Assembly: GCA_964647485.1 (NCBI GenBank)
Contig: CAZYHV010000014.1
Coordinates: 37,116 to 101,115, forward strand
DNA length: 64,000 nucleotides
Direction: 5' to 3'
DNA from: FW021-bin31 sp964647485
Lineage (GTDB): Bacteria > Bacteroidota > Bacteroidia > Chitinophagales > Chitinophagaceae
The notes beneath the pieces are model-generated. The model saw only the letters and a program-made list of their open reading frames with translations, ran no database searches and had not been told where the DNA came from. Below are positions 27,229 to 34,145 of this stretch, one piece after another (position 1 is the first letter of the stretch; each line of letters starts with the position of its first letter). The translations under genes and the position numbers were made by a program.

Positions 27229-28848
27229 ATGAAGATAAAGTTAATATTATTTTTTATGATGAGCCTTATTGTTGGGCTTTCAAGCTGTACGGTTAAAACG
27301 GCCGTTCCAAGGAGTGGTAAAGACCCTTATGGAGTCCAGATTACACCGGCCGTAAGACTTGAAAAAAGCAAAGTACTGCCTGCTCATGGAAAAGTAGGAG
27401 ATACCATAAAAATTTTTGGTTCCGGAATAGCTAAGCATCTTGATGAAGTTTCTATTCTATTCAATGGTCAAAAAGCAAAAATTATGAATGCTACCGATAC
27501 CTCTGCAGAGGTTATTGTTCCTCCTTTTGCGAGCACAGGGAATATCAATGCCAGAGTAAAACAAGAATATTCTTTCGGGCCTAAATTTAGGGTAGATGGA
27601 GATATGGAAGTGGATCAATCCTTTCCAAGTGTTCGTGGTGCTGATGGTACAATTATGGATATCGCCTCTATGACCAATGGGCAATATATCATCGTAGGGG
27701 ATTTTACCAATTATGACAATGCCAATATTTCCGGAGGAATTAATCGGGTAGCTCGTATTAACCATGATGGAACTTTGGATCATAATTTTGATTATGGGAA
27801 AAAGCTCAATGGAAAATATACCGGAACGTCCTCTATCGTGAATTGTGTGGCTTCCTTAGAAGATACTGCTTATCTTGTTGCGGGAAATTTTAGTCGATTC
27901 TCCGGTTATAATCATGTTTATAATATTGCAAGGTTAAATTATGATGGGTCTTTAGATACGATGACTGTAGACCTTCCTTCGAGTGATACCATGGAAGTGA
28001 GTTCCTTGTTTGGCGGGGTCTTGGGATCGGTAAACGGCATGCATGTACAAGATGACGGAAAAATTATTCTTACCGGTTTTTTTAGATATTATGTGCGATT
28101 AAATTATGATCTTACTGCTAAAGATGGCAGAGATTCTTTACATCTAGATTCTACTTTGGTGAATTATATTGTTAGAATTAATCAGGATGGCTCATTAGAC
28201 AAAACTTATCATTTTGACCAAGCTGCTAATCGAGGAAAGTCAGGAGCGAATGGTCCTATTAATTCTTCGCTCCTTTTACCCAACGGGAAATTGATTATTG
28301 CAGGAAATTTTACCAAATATGATGGAGAGAAAGTGAATAGAATTGCACGACTAAATACAGATGGAAGTCTTGATCCTACCTTCAAACCGGGAGCAGGATC
28401 CGATCAAGAGATTTATGATGTGGTAAGACAATCCGATGGGAAACTGATAATTGGAGGAAATTTTAATAGTTTTGATAATAATAGAGTTAAGCATATAGCA
28501 CGTCTAAATGCGGATGGGTCTTTTGATAACAGTTTTGAAATTGATGGGGAAGGACCTAACGGTCCTGTGTTTAACTTGGGGGTGATGCCGAGTGGGGAAG
28601 TTTTAGTGTCCGGCTTCTTTGTGAAGTATAATGATATTATAAGGAATGGTTTTGTTGTGTTGAATCATGATGGGACAATGAATAATAGTTATAATACGAA
28701 TGGAGGTCTTATTGCCGGAGGGCAAAATTTTTCCGGATTAATCAATGGCTTTTTACAATTACCTAGCGAAAATGCATTCTTGGCAATAGGCTCATTTACA
28801 AAGTTTGATCGATTGACAAATAATCGAATCATGAAGATTAATTATTAA
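27229..28848 (+). CDS. Lipoprotein with TIG/DUF5008-like domain and delta-60 repeat propeller
   Basis: A 539-residue lipoprotein (Cys at residue 20, GLSSC). Residues ~40-120 look like an IPT/TIG immunoglobulin-type domain (VLPAHGKVGDTIKIFGSGI, VIVPPFASTGNINARV). The rest contains at least five delta-60-type repeats, each with a core such as LARLNTDGSLDPTF followed by DGKLIIGGNFNSFD; examples lie near residues 175, 225, 270, 340 and 385. Such repeats form beta-propellers. In PULs these are annotated as DUF5008/delta-60 proteins and are probably surface glycan-binding or structural accessories. No catalytic motif is visible. It precedes the DUF4185 enzyme by 31 bp. Confidence 0.75.
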   Translation: MKIKLILFFMMSLIVGLSSCTVKTAVPRSGKDPYGVQITPAVRLEKSKVLPAHGKVGDTIKIFGSGIAKHLDEVSILFNGQKAKIMNATDTSAEVIVPPFASTGNINARVKQEYSFGPKFRVDGDMEVDQSFPSVRGADGTIMDIASMTNGQYIIVGDFTNYDNANISGGINRVARINHDGTLDHNFDYGKKLNGKYTGTSSIVNCVASLEDTAYLVAGNFSRFSGYNHVYNIARLNYDGSLDTMTVDLPSSDTMEVSSLFGGVLGSVNGMHVQDDGKIILTGFFRYYVRLNYDLTAKDGRDSLHLDSTLVNYIVRINQDGSLDKTYHFDQAANRGKSGANGPINSSLLLPNGKLIIAGNFTKYDGEKVNRIARLNTDGSLDPTFKPGAGSDQEIYDVVRQSDGKLIIGGNFNSFDNNRVKHIARLNADGSFDNSFEIDGEGPNGPVFNLGVMPSGEVLVSGFFVKYNDIIRNGFVVLNHDGTMNNSYNTNGGLIAGGQNFSGLINGFLQLPSENAFLAIGSFTKFDRLTNNRIMKINY

Positions 28849-28879
28849 TTTTAGAAAAAGAAAAGATGAGAGGATTATC

Positions 28880-30163
28880 ATGAGAAGGTATTGGATTTGT
28901 TTATTGCTGATTTGTAGTCTGATAGCCTCATGTTCCAAAGATGGAGTGGTTACTCAAAATCCGGCAAATGAGGATAAGGATTCGTCCGGAACATCTTCAG
29001 ATTCCTCAGGAAATGGGAATTCCAATCCAACTATAGGAAAGATCCCTCCTGAAGTTTCTCCGGACATAGATATTATATTAAGAGGAGAAAAAATAAGTCA
29101 ATTGGTTGGAGATTCCGATAGAGAGAAAAAAGAACCAACGAAGAATAGAACATTGAGTACCTACCGGTTGAAAGAGACAGATCTTGGTGCCCCATTTAGG
29201 TTTGAAGACAGAACCTATATCCTATTTGGAGATACACATGGCGGAATCCCGGGGAATAGAGATGCAATAGCTTATACAACCGATACAAATCCCGATGATG
29301 GATTGTCTCTTACTTTTTTACATGATAATAATAAAACCTGGTTGCCTGTAACGATTCCTAATGTGTCTTTAGGTGCTTTTGAAGTTCCTATGGAAGGGGT
29401 AGCGGTAGACCATAAAATGTATATTTATGCTACCACGAATCATAGTGACCGGAAAACCATGGGTAAATCAGTACTTGCCCGTTCCTACGATGAGGGACAT
29501 ACTTTTGATTTTATTTCTACTTTATCTTCTCAACATTTTATAAATGTTTCTGTAGTAAAAACGACATCTTCCGATTGGAATGAATTGCCGGAGGGAATGC
29601 ACGGAAAAGTACTGATGATGTTTGGTTCGGGAGATTATAGAGCCAGTAATGTATATCTGGCCTGTCAGCCGGCACAGAAAATCGAAAAGAAAACTTCTTT
29701 GAGATATTTTGCAGGATGGAATGAAGAAGATAAACCCATATGGGTGAACCAGGAAAAATATGCAGTTCCTTTGTTTGATCAACCTCAAGTAGGGGAGTTA
29801 TCTGTTACCTATAACCAATTTATCAATCGATGGGTGATGTTATATAATGCCGGTGAACCCAGAGGGATTAATATGCGTACTGCAAAACAACCTTGGGGTC
29901 CCTGGACGAGTCCTCAGGTTATTTTTGATCCTTCCAAAGATGGCGGTTATGGTCATTTTATGCATGTCAAAGATAGTAATGATGGATTATCGGATCCGGA
30001 CAGAGAAGGAGAATGGGGTGGAGAATATGGTCCTTATCAATATGGCTACCTCGCTATTGGAGACACTGCCGAAAAAAAATCTACCACAACCATTTACTTT
30101 AATATGTCTACCTGGAATCCTTATACTGTTTTGCTGATGAAAGCTCAGTTGAAACAGAAATAA
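28880..30163 (+). CDS. DUF4185 / GH183-family protein, candidate endo-D-arabinofuranase (lipoprotein)
   Basis: A 427-residue lipoprotein: Cys at residue 18 (IASC) followed by a Ser/Gly/Asn-rich linker to about residue 55. The catalytic-type domain begins with KETDLGAPFRFEDRTYILFGDTHGG and continues with GNRDAIAYTTD, YEVPMEG-like GAFEVPMEGVAV, VSVVKTTSSDW, VMLYNAGEP and GPWTSPQVIFDP, which match the five-bladed DUF4185 pattern. DUF4185 was assigned to CAZy GH183 after D-arabinan-cleaving endo-D-arabinofuranase activity was shown for members from Dysgonomonas gadei and mycobacteria. It closes the operon of region B; the next gene is convergent with a 12-bp gap. I cannot verify the catalytic Asp positions by eye. 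Confidence 0.75.
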   Translation: MRRYWICLLLICSLIASCSKDGVVTQNPANEDKDSSGTSSDSSGNGNSNPTIGKIPPEVSPDIDIILRGEKISQLVGDSDREKKEPTKNRTLSTYRLKETDLGAPFRFEDRTYILFGDTHGGIPGNRDAIAYTTDTNPDDGLSLTFLHDNNKTWLPVTIPNVSLGAFEVPMEGVAVDHKMYIYATTNHSDRKTMGKSVLARSYDEGHTFDFISTLSSQHFINVSVVKTTSSDWNELPEGMHGKVLMMFGSGDYRASNVYLACQPAQKIEKKTSLRYFAGWNEEDKPIWVNQEKYAVPLFDQPQVGELSVTYNQFINRWVMLYNAGEPRGINMRTAKQPWGPWTSPQVIFDPSKDGGYGHFMHVKDSNDGLSDPDREGEWGGEYGPYQYGYLAIGDTAEKKSTTTIYFNMSTWNPYTVLLMKAQLKQK

Positions 30164-30175
30164 AAAGAATTCAAA

Positions 30176-31345
30176 TTAAGGAATAGACTGATGGTCGGTA
30201 TCTCTGATCCGATACCAATCTACCAGTTTACCTTTTGCCGGTAATTGAAAAGCTAGTCTGGCAGCTTTCTTTTGATACCAATAAGCGGTAGAAGAGAATT
30301 TAAAAGGAGACGCTTTACGGGGATTGAGAAATTCCATTTTGATATTTTTATTAAATCGAACGGCATCCTGATGATGAAAACGATACATGCTGATCATAGA
30401 ACGTAAACTGTCTTTTATGGGGACACCATGATAAGGTCCATTGAAGGTTCCATTGCGAAAATACCATCCTCCGTTGAAATAATCTTCGAGCCCGGTACCT
30501 ACGAAAGTAGGCTTTGTATCCTTCTTGTCCTTGTCAATATAAAAATATTCAGGAGCTTCCAGAAAAGATAAATAATTTTTCTCTTTTCCTTGCATAGACA
30601 GACAACAGCCGACGAAATGGCCTTCTCCTTTAGCTTTAAGAATAGGTGTGGGATCTTGCCCCGGATTTGTTCCTGCATTATACAAACAGTGAAATCGTCC
30701 TTCCGATTCCGGTAATTCATCTATAGCTTGATAGTTGGCATTCAGAAATACATAAGGGACGACTTTATCATGTAGATTTTCTACTTCTATTCTGACTCCT
30801 TTAGAAAAAGGCATGGGGAAGTAATTATAAAAACCCCCACTGGACATCCCTAAAAACTGCGAAAGGTAGGGCTTGTATTCACATTGTCCGATTCCGAAAA
30901 AATCTCCGATGGGAGCTTCTACAGAAGGATAATCATTTTCATCCCAATAAATACGCAAAATAAGTTTTTTCAGAATAGTCGGATCTGTATAAGTCTCAGG
31001 TTCCCAGTACATCCAAAACCATCCGGAAATGGTCATCCACATTCTGGTGATAATTCCGGCTCCTCTGTAATGAATAATATTTTTTTTCTCTCCCGGTTGG
31101 ATAGGATATGCTTTTTCTTTGGTATCGAGATCAAAAGTAGTAAATTGGGAGGAGGTTCCTTGAGATTGAATCGTACTGATTGAGGAGGGTAAATTTTGTG
31201 ATGGATGGATAGAAGAGGAAGATCCCATTGAAAGAGAAGGAAGTGCCGTTAATGCAGAGAGGGAAGCAACAGCTCCTAATACCTTGCGACGAGAAATAGA
31301 GGGGTTTCCCCCTTTTTTTGTTGTATTAGAATGTTCATCTGACAT
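30176..31345 (-). CDS. GH172 (DUF2961) glycosidase, divergent paralogue 3, Tat-like signal
   Basis: I place the start at 31345 (MSDEHSNTTKKGG), which gives a twin-arginine signal SISRRKVLGAVASL; a start at 31417 would add 24 hydrophobic residues and overlap the divergent rlpA-like gene. About 389 residues. GH172 motifs are conserved: RGAGIITRMWMTISG, YWDENDYPSVEAPIGDFFG, MPFSKGVRIEVEN, GTGLEDYFNGG and YWYQKKA. The usual WWGEGD is changed to SFLEAPEYF, but the Glu remains (Glu263); the second Glu is Glu287 in LEDYF. It converges on the GH183 gene with 12 bp between stops and has its own promoter region, shared with rlpA. It probably belongs to the D-arabinan system but to another subgroup. Confidence 0.85.
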   Translation of the reverse strand: MSDEHSNTTKKGGNPSISRRKVLGAVASLSALTALPSLSMGSSSSIHPSQNLPSSISTIQSQGTSSQFTTFDLDTKEKAYPIQPGEKKNIIHYRGAGIITRMWMTISGWFWMYWEPETYTDPTILKKLILRIYWDENDYPSVEAPIGDFFGIGQCEYKPYLSQFLGMSSGGFYNYFPMPFSKGVRIEVENLHDKVVPYVFLNANYQAIDELPESEGRFHCLYNAGTNPGQDPTPILKAKGEGHFVGCCLSMQGKEKNYLSFLEAPEYFYIDKDKKDTKPTFVGTGLEDYFNGGWYFRNGTFNGPYHGVPIKDSLRSMISMYRFHHQDAVRFNKNIKMEFLNPRKASPFKFSSTAYWYQKKAARLAFQLPAKGKLVDWYRIRDTDHQSIP

Positions 31346-31408
31346 AGAGAAAAGTAGTATTACGGTATAATATTTGTTGCTTGGGTAAGATATAAAAAAA
31401 ACAGGTAA

Positions 31409-31864
31409 ATGAAGCATTTTTCTATCTTATATTTATTTATTTTTTCTTTTTTATTATGTGGAATCTCTGTTTATTCCTCAGCACAGAGAAAAATTACAAA
31501 GAAACCCCAAAAATATGATAGAAATGGGATAGCAAGTTTTTATCATGATCGTTTTGAAGGACGGTTAACGGCTACGGGAGAGCGATTCCATCAGCGTGAA
31601 TTGACTGCGGCTTCCAATACATTGCCCTTAAATTCGTATGTGAAAGTGACTAATTTAAAAAATGGGTATTGGGTTGTGGTACGAATTAATGATCGTATGA
31701 ATAAACATAATAGAAGATTGATAGATCTTTCGAAAGCAGCAGCAAAGACCATTCATTTTACCTCAGGTCTTCTTAAGGTTAATGTTCAATATATTCCTGC
31801 TAAAAAATTTTATCCCTTTACCGGTCTGTCGCTCAAAAAGATGATAGGAATAGCGTCCCATTAG
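31409..31864 (+). CDS. RlpA-like double-psi beta-barrel secreted protein
   Basis: A 151-residue protein with signal peptide (to about VYSSAQ). The RlpA-type double-psi beta-barrel is recognisable: GIASFYHDRFEGRLTATGERF, ELTAASNTLPLNSYVKVTNL, VVVRINDRM and RLIDLSKAAAKTI. RlpA proteins bind or cleave peptidoglycan; in Pseudomonas RlpA is a lytic transglycosylase acting on denuded glycan strands. There is no SPOR domain here. It is divergent from the third GH172 gene (63-bp gap) and convergent with the ECF sigma gene, so it may be an ordinary housekeeping gene between two PULs. Confidence 0.85.
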   Translation: MKHFSILYLFIFSFLLCGISVYSSAQRKITKKPQKYDRNGIASFYHDRFEGRLTATGERFHQRELTAASNTLPLNSYVKVTNLKNGYWVVVRINDRMNKHNRRLIDLSKAAAKTIHFTSGLLKVNVQYIPAKKFYPFTGLSLKKMIGIASH

Positions 31865-31907
31865 CGAGCGAAAACTATTTGAAGGAGTACATCCCTTAGG
31901 AGCAATT

Positions 31908-32528
31908 TTATCCAAAACATAAAAAGGCATGGGATAGAAAAATGAAAAGAATCAATGTTCTTTTAAAGGGACGAATGTTTGCTCGTAGAACCCGTAGCGC
32001 CTTTCCAATATGTTTTTCTACCGTATTGACAGAAATTTGCATTTGTTCAGCTATTTCTTTGTAGGATAATCCTTCAAATCGGCTTAATTTAAAAGCTTTT
32101 CTGCATTGAGGGGGTAAGGTCATGATAATTTCTTGGATGGTAGCCTCAGTCTCTTTTGCATAGATTTTTTGAAGGGTGGGCTTGTCTTTTTCCCTTTCTA
32201 ATCCGAGTTCCTTTAATTTTTTCATATAAAAGATTCGATTGGATTCAGTCCTAAGCTCATGGAGTATTTTATTTCTTAGGGTAGCGTAAAGATAAGCTCT
32301 TATATTTCCTTCTGTATCCAGTGATTCTGCTTTCTGCCAGAGGTTTACAAACACATCCTGTATAATTTCTTCCACTCGCGCTTGATGGGGGATACGCAAA
32401 TATGCTTTTTTATAAAGCGAGAGGTAGTATCGCTCGTACAAAATGGCAAAAGCTTGCTCATTTTTTTGCTGGGTGAGTCGTAAAAGTTCTTGATCAGAAA
32501 AAGAAGTAAAAGCATTTGACATCGGCAA
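31908..32528 (-). CDS. ECF RNA polymerase sigma-70 factor (FecI/PUL type)
   Basis: A 206-residue sigma factor; translation probably starts at 32528 or at MSNAF two codons later. Region 2 is seen in NEQAFAILYERYYLSLYKKAYL and VFVNLWQKAESL, and region 4 HTH in AFKLSRFEGLSYKEIAEQM followed by ISVNTVEKHI. The last 15 residues are hydrophobic (LILFIFLSHAFLCFG), which is unusual for a cytoplasmic sigma factor. It is divergent from the FecR-type anti-sigma gene (272-bp gap). In Bacteroidota such pairs are controlled by an STN-domain SusC that signals glycan presence through FecR, and the sigma then activates the linked PUL. Confidence 0.92.
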   Translation of the reverse strand: MPMSNAFTSFSDQELLRLTQQKNEQAFAILYERYYLSLYKKAYLRIPHQARVEEIIQDVFVNLWQKAESLDTEGNIRAYLYATLRNKILHELRTESNRIFYMKKLKELGLEREKDKPTLQKIYAKETEATIQEIIMTLPPQCRKAFKLSRFEGLSYKEIAEQMQISVNTVEKHIGKALRVLRANIRPFKRTLILFIFLSHAFLCFG

Positions 32529-32568
32529 GAAATTTTCCTAAAGTTATAAAAAAAATGTAAAACAACTT

Positions 32569-32585
32569 AAGTTTTACTAAAACTT
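32569..32585. promoter_or_regulatory. Inverted repeat upstream of the sigma-factor gene
   Basis: Perfect 7-bp arms AAGTTTT and AAAACTT around a 3-base spacer, 41 bp upstream of the sigma gene start on the minus strand. On that strand TAACTTTA follows nearby, resembling the Bacteroidota -7 element. It could be an operator or promoter part; chance is possible in this AT-rich gap. Confidence 0.3.
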
Positions 32586-32690
32586 GTGAATTATAAAATA
32601 CCGTATGTTTTTTAATATCATTGCTTTATGATCAATTAATAAATATTAAATTTTCCCTCATTATTTTTTTAGTTATTGAGAAAGGAGGCA

Positions 32691-32721
32691 TTGATACTTG
32701 CGAAATGGTTGATTAATTTTC
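32691..32721 (+). promoter_or_regulatory. Candidate promoter of the fecR-type gene
   Basis: TTG at 32691-32693 and TAATTTTC at 32714-32721 are separated by 20 bases, close to the Bacteroidota consensus (TTTG, 19-21 bases, TAnnTTTG). It lies 80 bp upstream of the anti-sigma start. One arm is incomplete, so support is moderate to low. The remainder of the 32529-32800 gap is AT-rich with no gene. Confidence 0.3.
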
Positions 32722-32800
32722 TCCCACCTAAAAAAAATCCGCTTTGTATGGCGGTATTCTTTTTTTGATGCAATTACTAAAATGAAACCGTCAATCAACC

Positions 32801-33991
32801 ATGACAGAAAAACAACTTACAGAAATTATTCAAAAGTATCTCTCAGGGGTAGCAACGGAAGAAGAGAAGAAGAAAGTGGAAGAATGGTATGATGCATTTG
32901 ATACCCTGGAGATGGGTTTTGATGAAAAAGAAAATAAGAATTCCTTTTTAAGGAGTTGGCTGAAAATAAAGGAAAGAATAGCAGAACCAAGAGAAGCGGA
33001 AGCCTTTGAAGAAGAGGAGTATCCACGATTTGCCCGCAGGGTAGTATATAAGTGGGTGGCTGTTGCAGCCATGTTGATTTTGGTTTCGGGAACGGTTTAC
33101 TTTTTATTTCAACAAAGAGAGGCGCCTCTTGAGGTAGCTGAGAAACAAATCAAAGAGGATTTTCAACCGGGAGGAAATAAAGCAGTATTGACTTTGGGAA
33201 ACGGACAGAAAATAGTATTGGACAGCTCAAATAAGGGGGTGTTATCGATGCAGGGGAACACGAAAATATTAAAATTGAATAAGGGATTATTGTCATATAA
33301 AACCGAGAGTGAAAAGCAGAGCGTGGAAGGCAAAAAACAGGAAGTTACTTTTAATACCATCTCTACTCCGCGAGGAGGAAAGTATGAAGTGGTTCTGCCC
33401 GATGGGAGTAAAGTTTGGTTGAATGCAGCTTCATCTTTGCGTTTTCCTACAGCATTTGCCGGGAATAAGAGAGAAGTGACAATGACGGGAGAGGCTTATT
33501 TTGAAATATCTCAAAATGCAAAGAAGCCGTTTATTGTTAAAAAGGGAAAGACAGAAGTGAAGGTATTGGGAACGCATTTTAATGTGATGGCATATGAGGA
33601 TGAGGCTGCTATGAGGGTTACCTTATTAGAGGGTTCTGTAAAAGTTTCAGATAAAGCCACACATCAATCTCAGCTTTTGAAACCGGGAGAACAGCTTCAG
33701 CTCAGTAAAGGAAACGGGGAAATGAAATTGATAGGAAATGTGAACTTAAATAAAGCGACAGCTTGGAAAGACAACCTGTTTTGGTTTGAGGATGATGATG
33801 TAGATGAAGTAATGAAAAAATTGGCACGTTGGTACGATGTAGACATCAAGATAGAAGGCGATATTTCTGATCAATTTACGGGTTCTATTCCAAGACAATT
33901 AGCATTTTCTCAGGTGATTGGAGTCTTACAAAAGACAGGGAGTATTCATTATAAAATTCAAGATAAGAAAACGATTATTATTACTTTATAA
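32801..33991 (+). CDS. FecR-family anti-sigma factor
   Basis: A 396-residue inner-membrane protein. Residues 1-80 are cytoplasmic and contain the anti-sigma segment (EIIQKYLSGVATEEEKKKVEEW); a single membrane helix lies at about 85-105 (WVAVAAMLILVSGTVYFLF). The periplasmic FecR domain covers about 190-285 (ISTPRGGKYEVVLPDGSKVWL, GEAYFEISQNAKKPFIV, VKVLGTHFNV) and a DUF4974/STN-like domain closes the protein (EVMKKLARWYDVDIKIEG, VLQKTGSIHYKI). It would hold the divergent sigma factor until the STN-SusC signals ligand. The susC gene follows after 154 bp containing two hairpins. Confidence 0.94.
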   Translation: MTEKQLTEIIQKYLSGVATEEEKKKVEEWYDAFDTLEMGFDEKENKNSFLRSWLKIKERIAEPREAEAFEEEEYPRFARRVVYKWVAVAAMLILVSGTVYFLFQQREAPLEVAEKQIKEDFQPGGNKAVLTLGNGQKIVLDSSNKGVLSMQGNTKILKLNKGLLSYKTESEKQSVEGKKQEVTFNTISTPRGGKYEVVLPDGSKVWLNAASSLRFPTAFAGNKREVTMTGEAYFEISQNAKKPFIVKKGKTEVKVLGTHFNVMAYEDEAAMRVTLLEGSVKVSDKATHQSQLLKPGEQLQLSKGNGEMKLIGNVNLNKATAWKDNLFWFEDDDVDEVMKKLARWYDVDIKIEGDISDQFTGSIPRQLAFSQVIGVLQKTGSIHYKIQDKKTIIITL

Positions 33992-34034
33992 AGAAAAATA
34001 AAATTTAAGGATGAGTCCATAATTACACAGAGAA

Positions 34035-34060
34035 ACAGCCTCTACGGGCATAGAGGCTGT
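34035..34060 (+). other. Strong RNA hairpin between anti-sigma and susC genes
   Basis: A perfect 10-bp stem (ACAGCCTCTA / TAGAGGCTGT) with a 6-base loop CGGGCA, 43 bases after the fecR-type stop. It is followed by an A-rich, not T-rich, tract on the plus strand, so it is not a canonical intrinsic terminator in the reading direction. It could protect the susC mRNA 5' end or attenuate read-through between the low-level anti-sigma and the highly expressed susC. Confidence 0.6.
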
Positions 34061-34069
34061 AAAAAAATA

Positions 34070-34091
34070 ATCCGCCAAAGCCTTGGCAGAT
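34070..34091 (+). other. Second hairpin in the susC leader
   Basis: ATC-C-GCCAA pairs with TTGGC-A-GAT (8 bp with one mismatch) around AGCC. It lies 10 bases after the first hairpin and 54 bases before the susC start at 34146. A TTG at 34083 lies inside this hairpin, which argues against that codon as the start. Confidence 0.5.
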
Positions 34092-34145
34092 AAAAATAAC
34101 AACCAGATCGATTATTATTTATTTCATTTTTTCAATAACAAATAT

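Noticed and set aside
31346..31408. A specific bidirectional promoter in the 63-bp gap between the third GH172 and the RlpA-like gene
   Set aside because: The gap must hold promoters for both genes, but I found no pair of boxes with acceptable spacing on either strand.
31409..31864. RlpA-like protein as a cell-wall-degrading partner of the D-arabinan system
   Set aside because: It is divergent from the GH172 gene and has close relatives in most Bacteroidota as a housekeeping protein. The link to arabinan use would be speculation.
32738..32767. CCGC...GCGG hairpin followed by a T run before the anti-sigma gene, as an intrinsic terminator or attenuator
   Set aside because: The stem has only four base pairs with an 8-base loop and there is no upstream gene on this strand to terminate. 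Attenuation is possible but unsupported.
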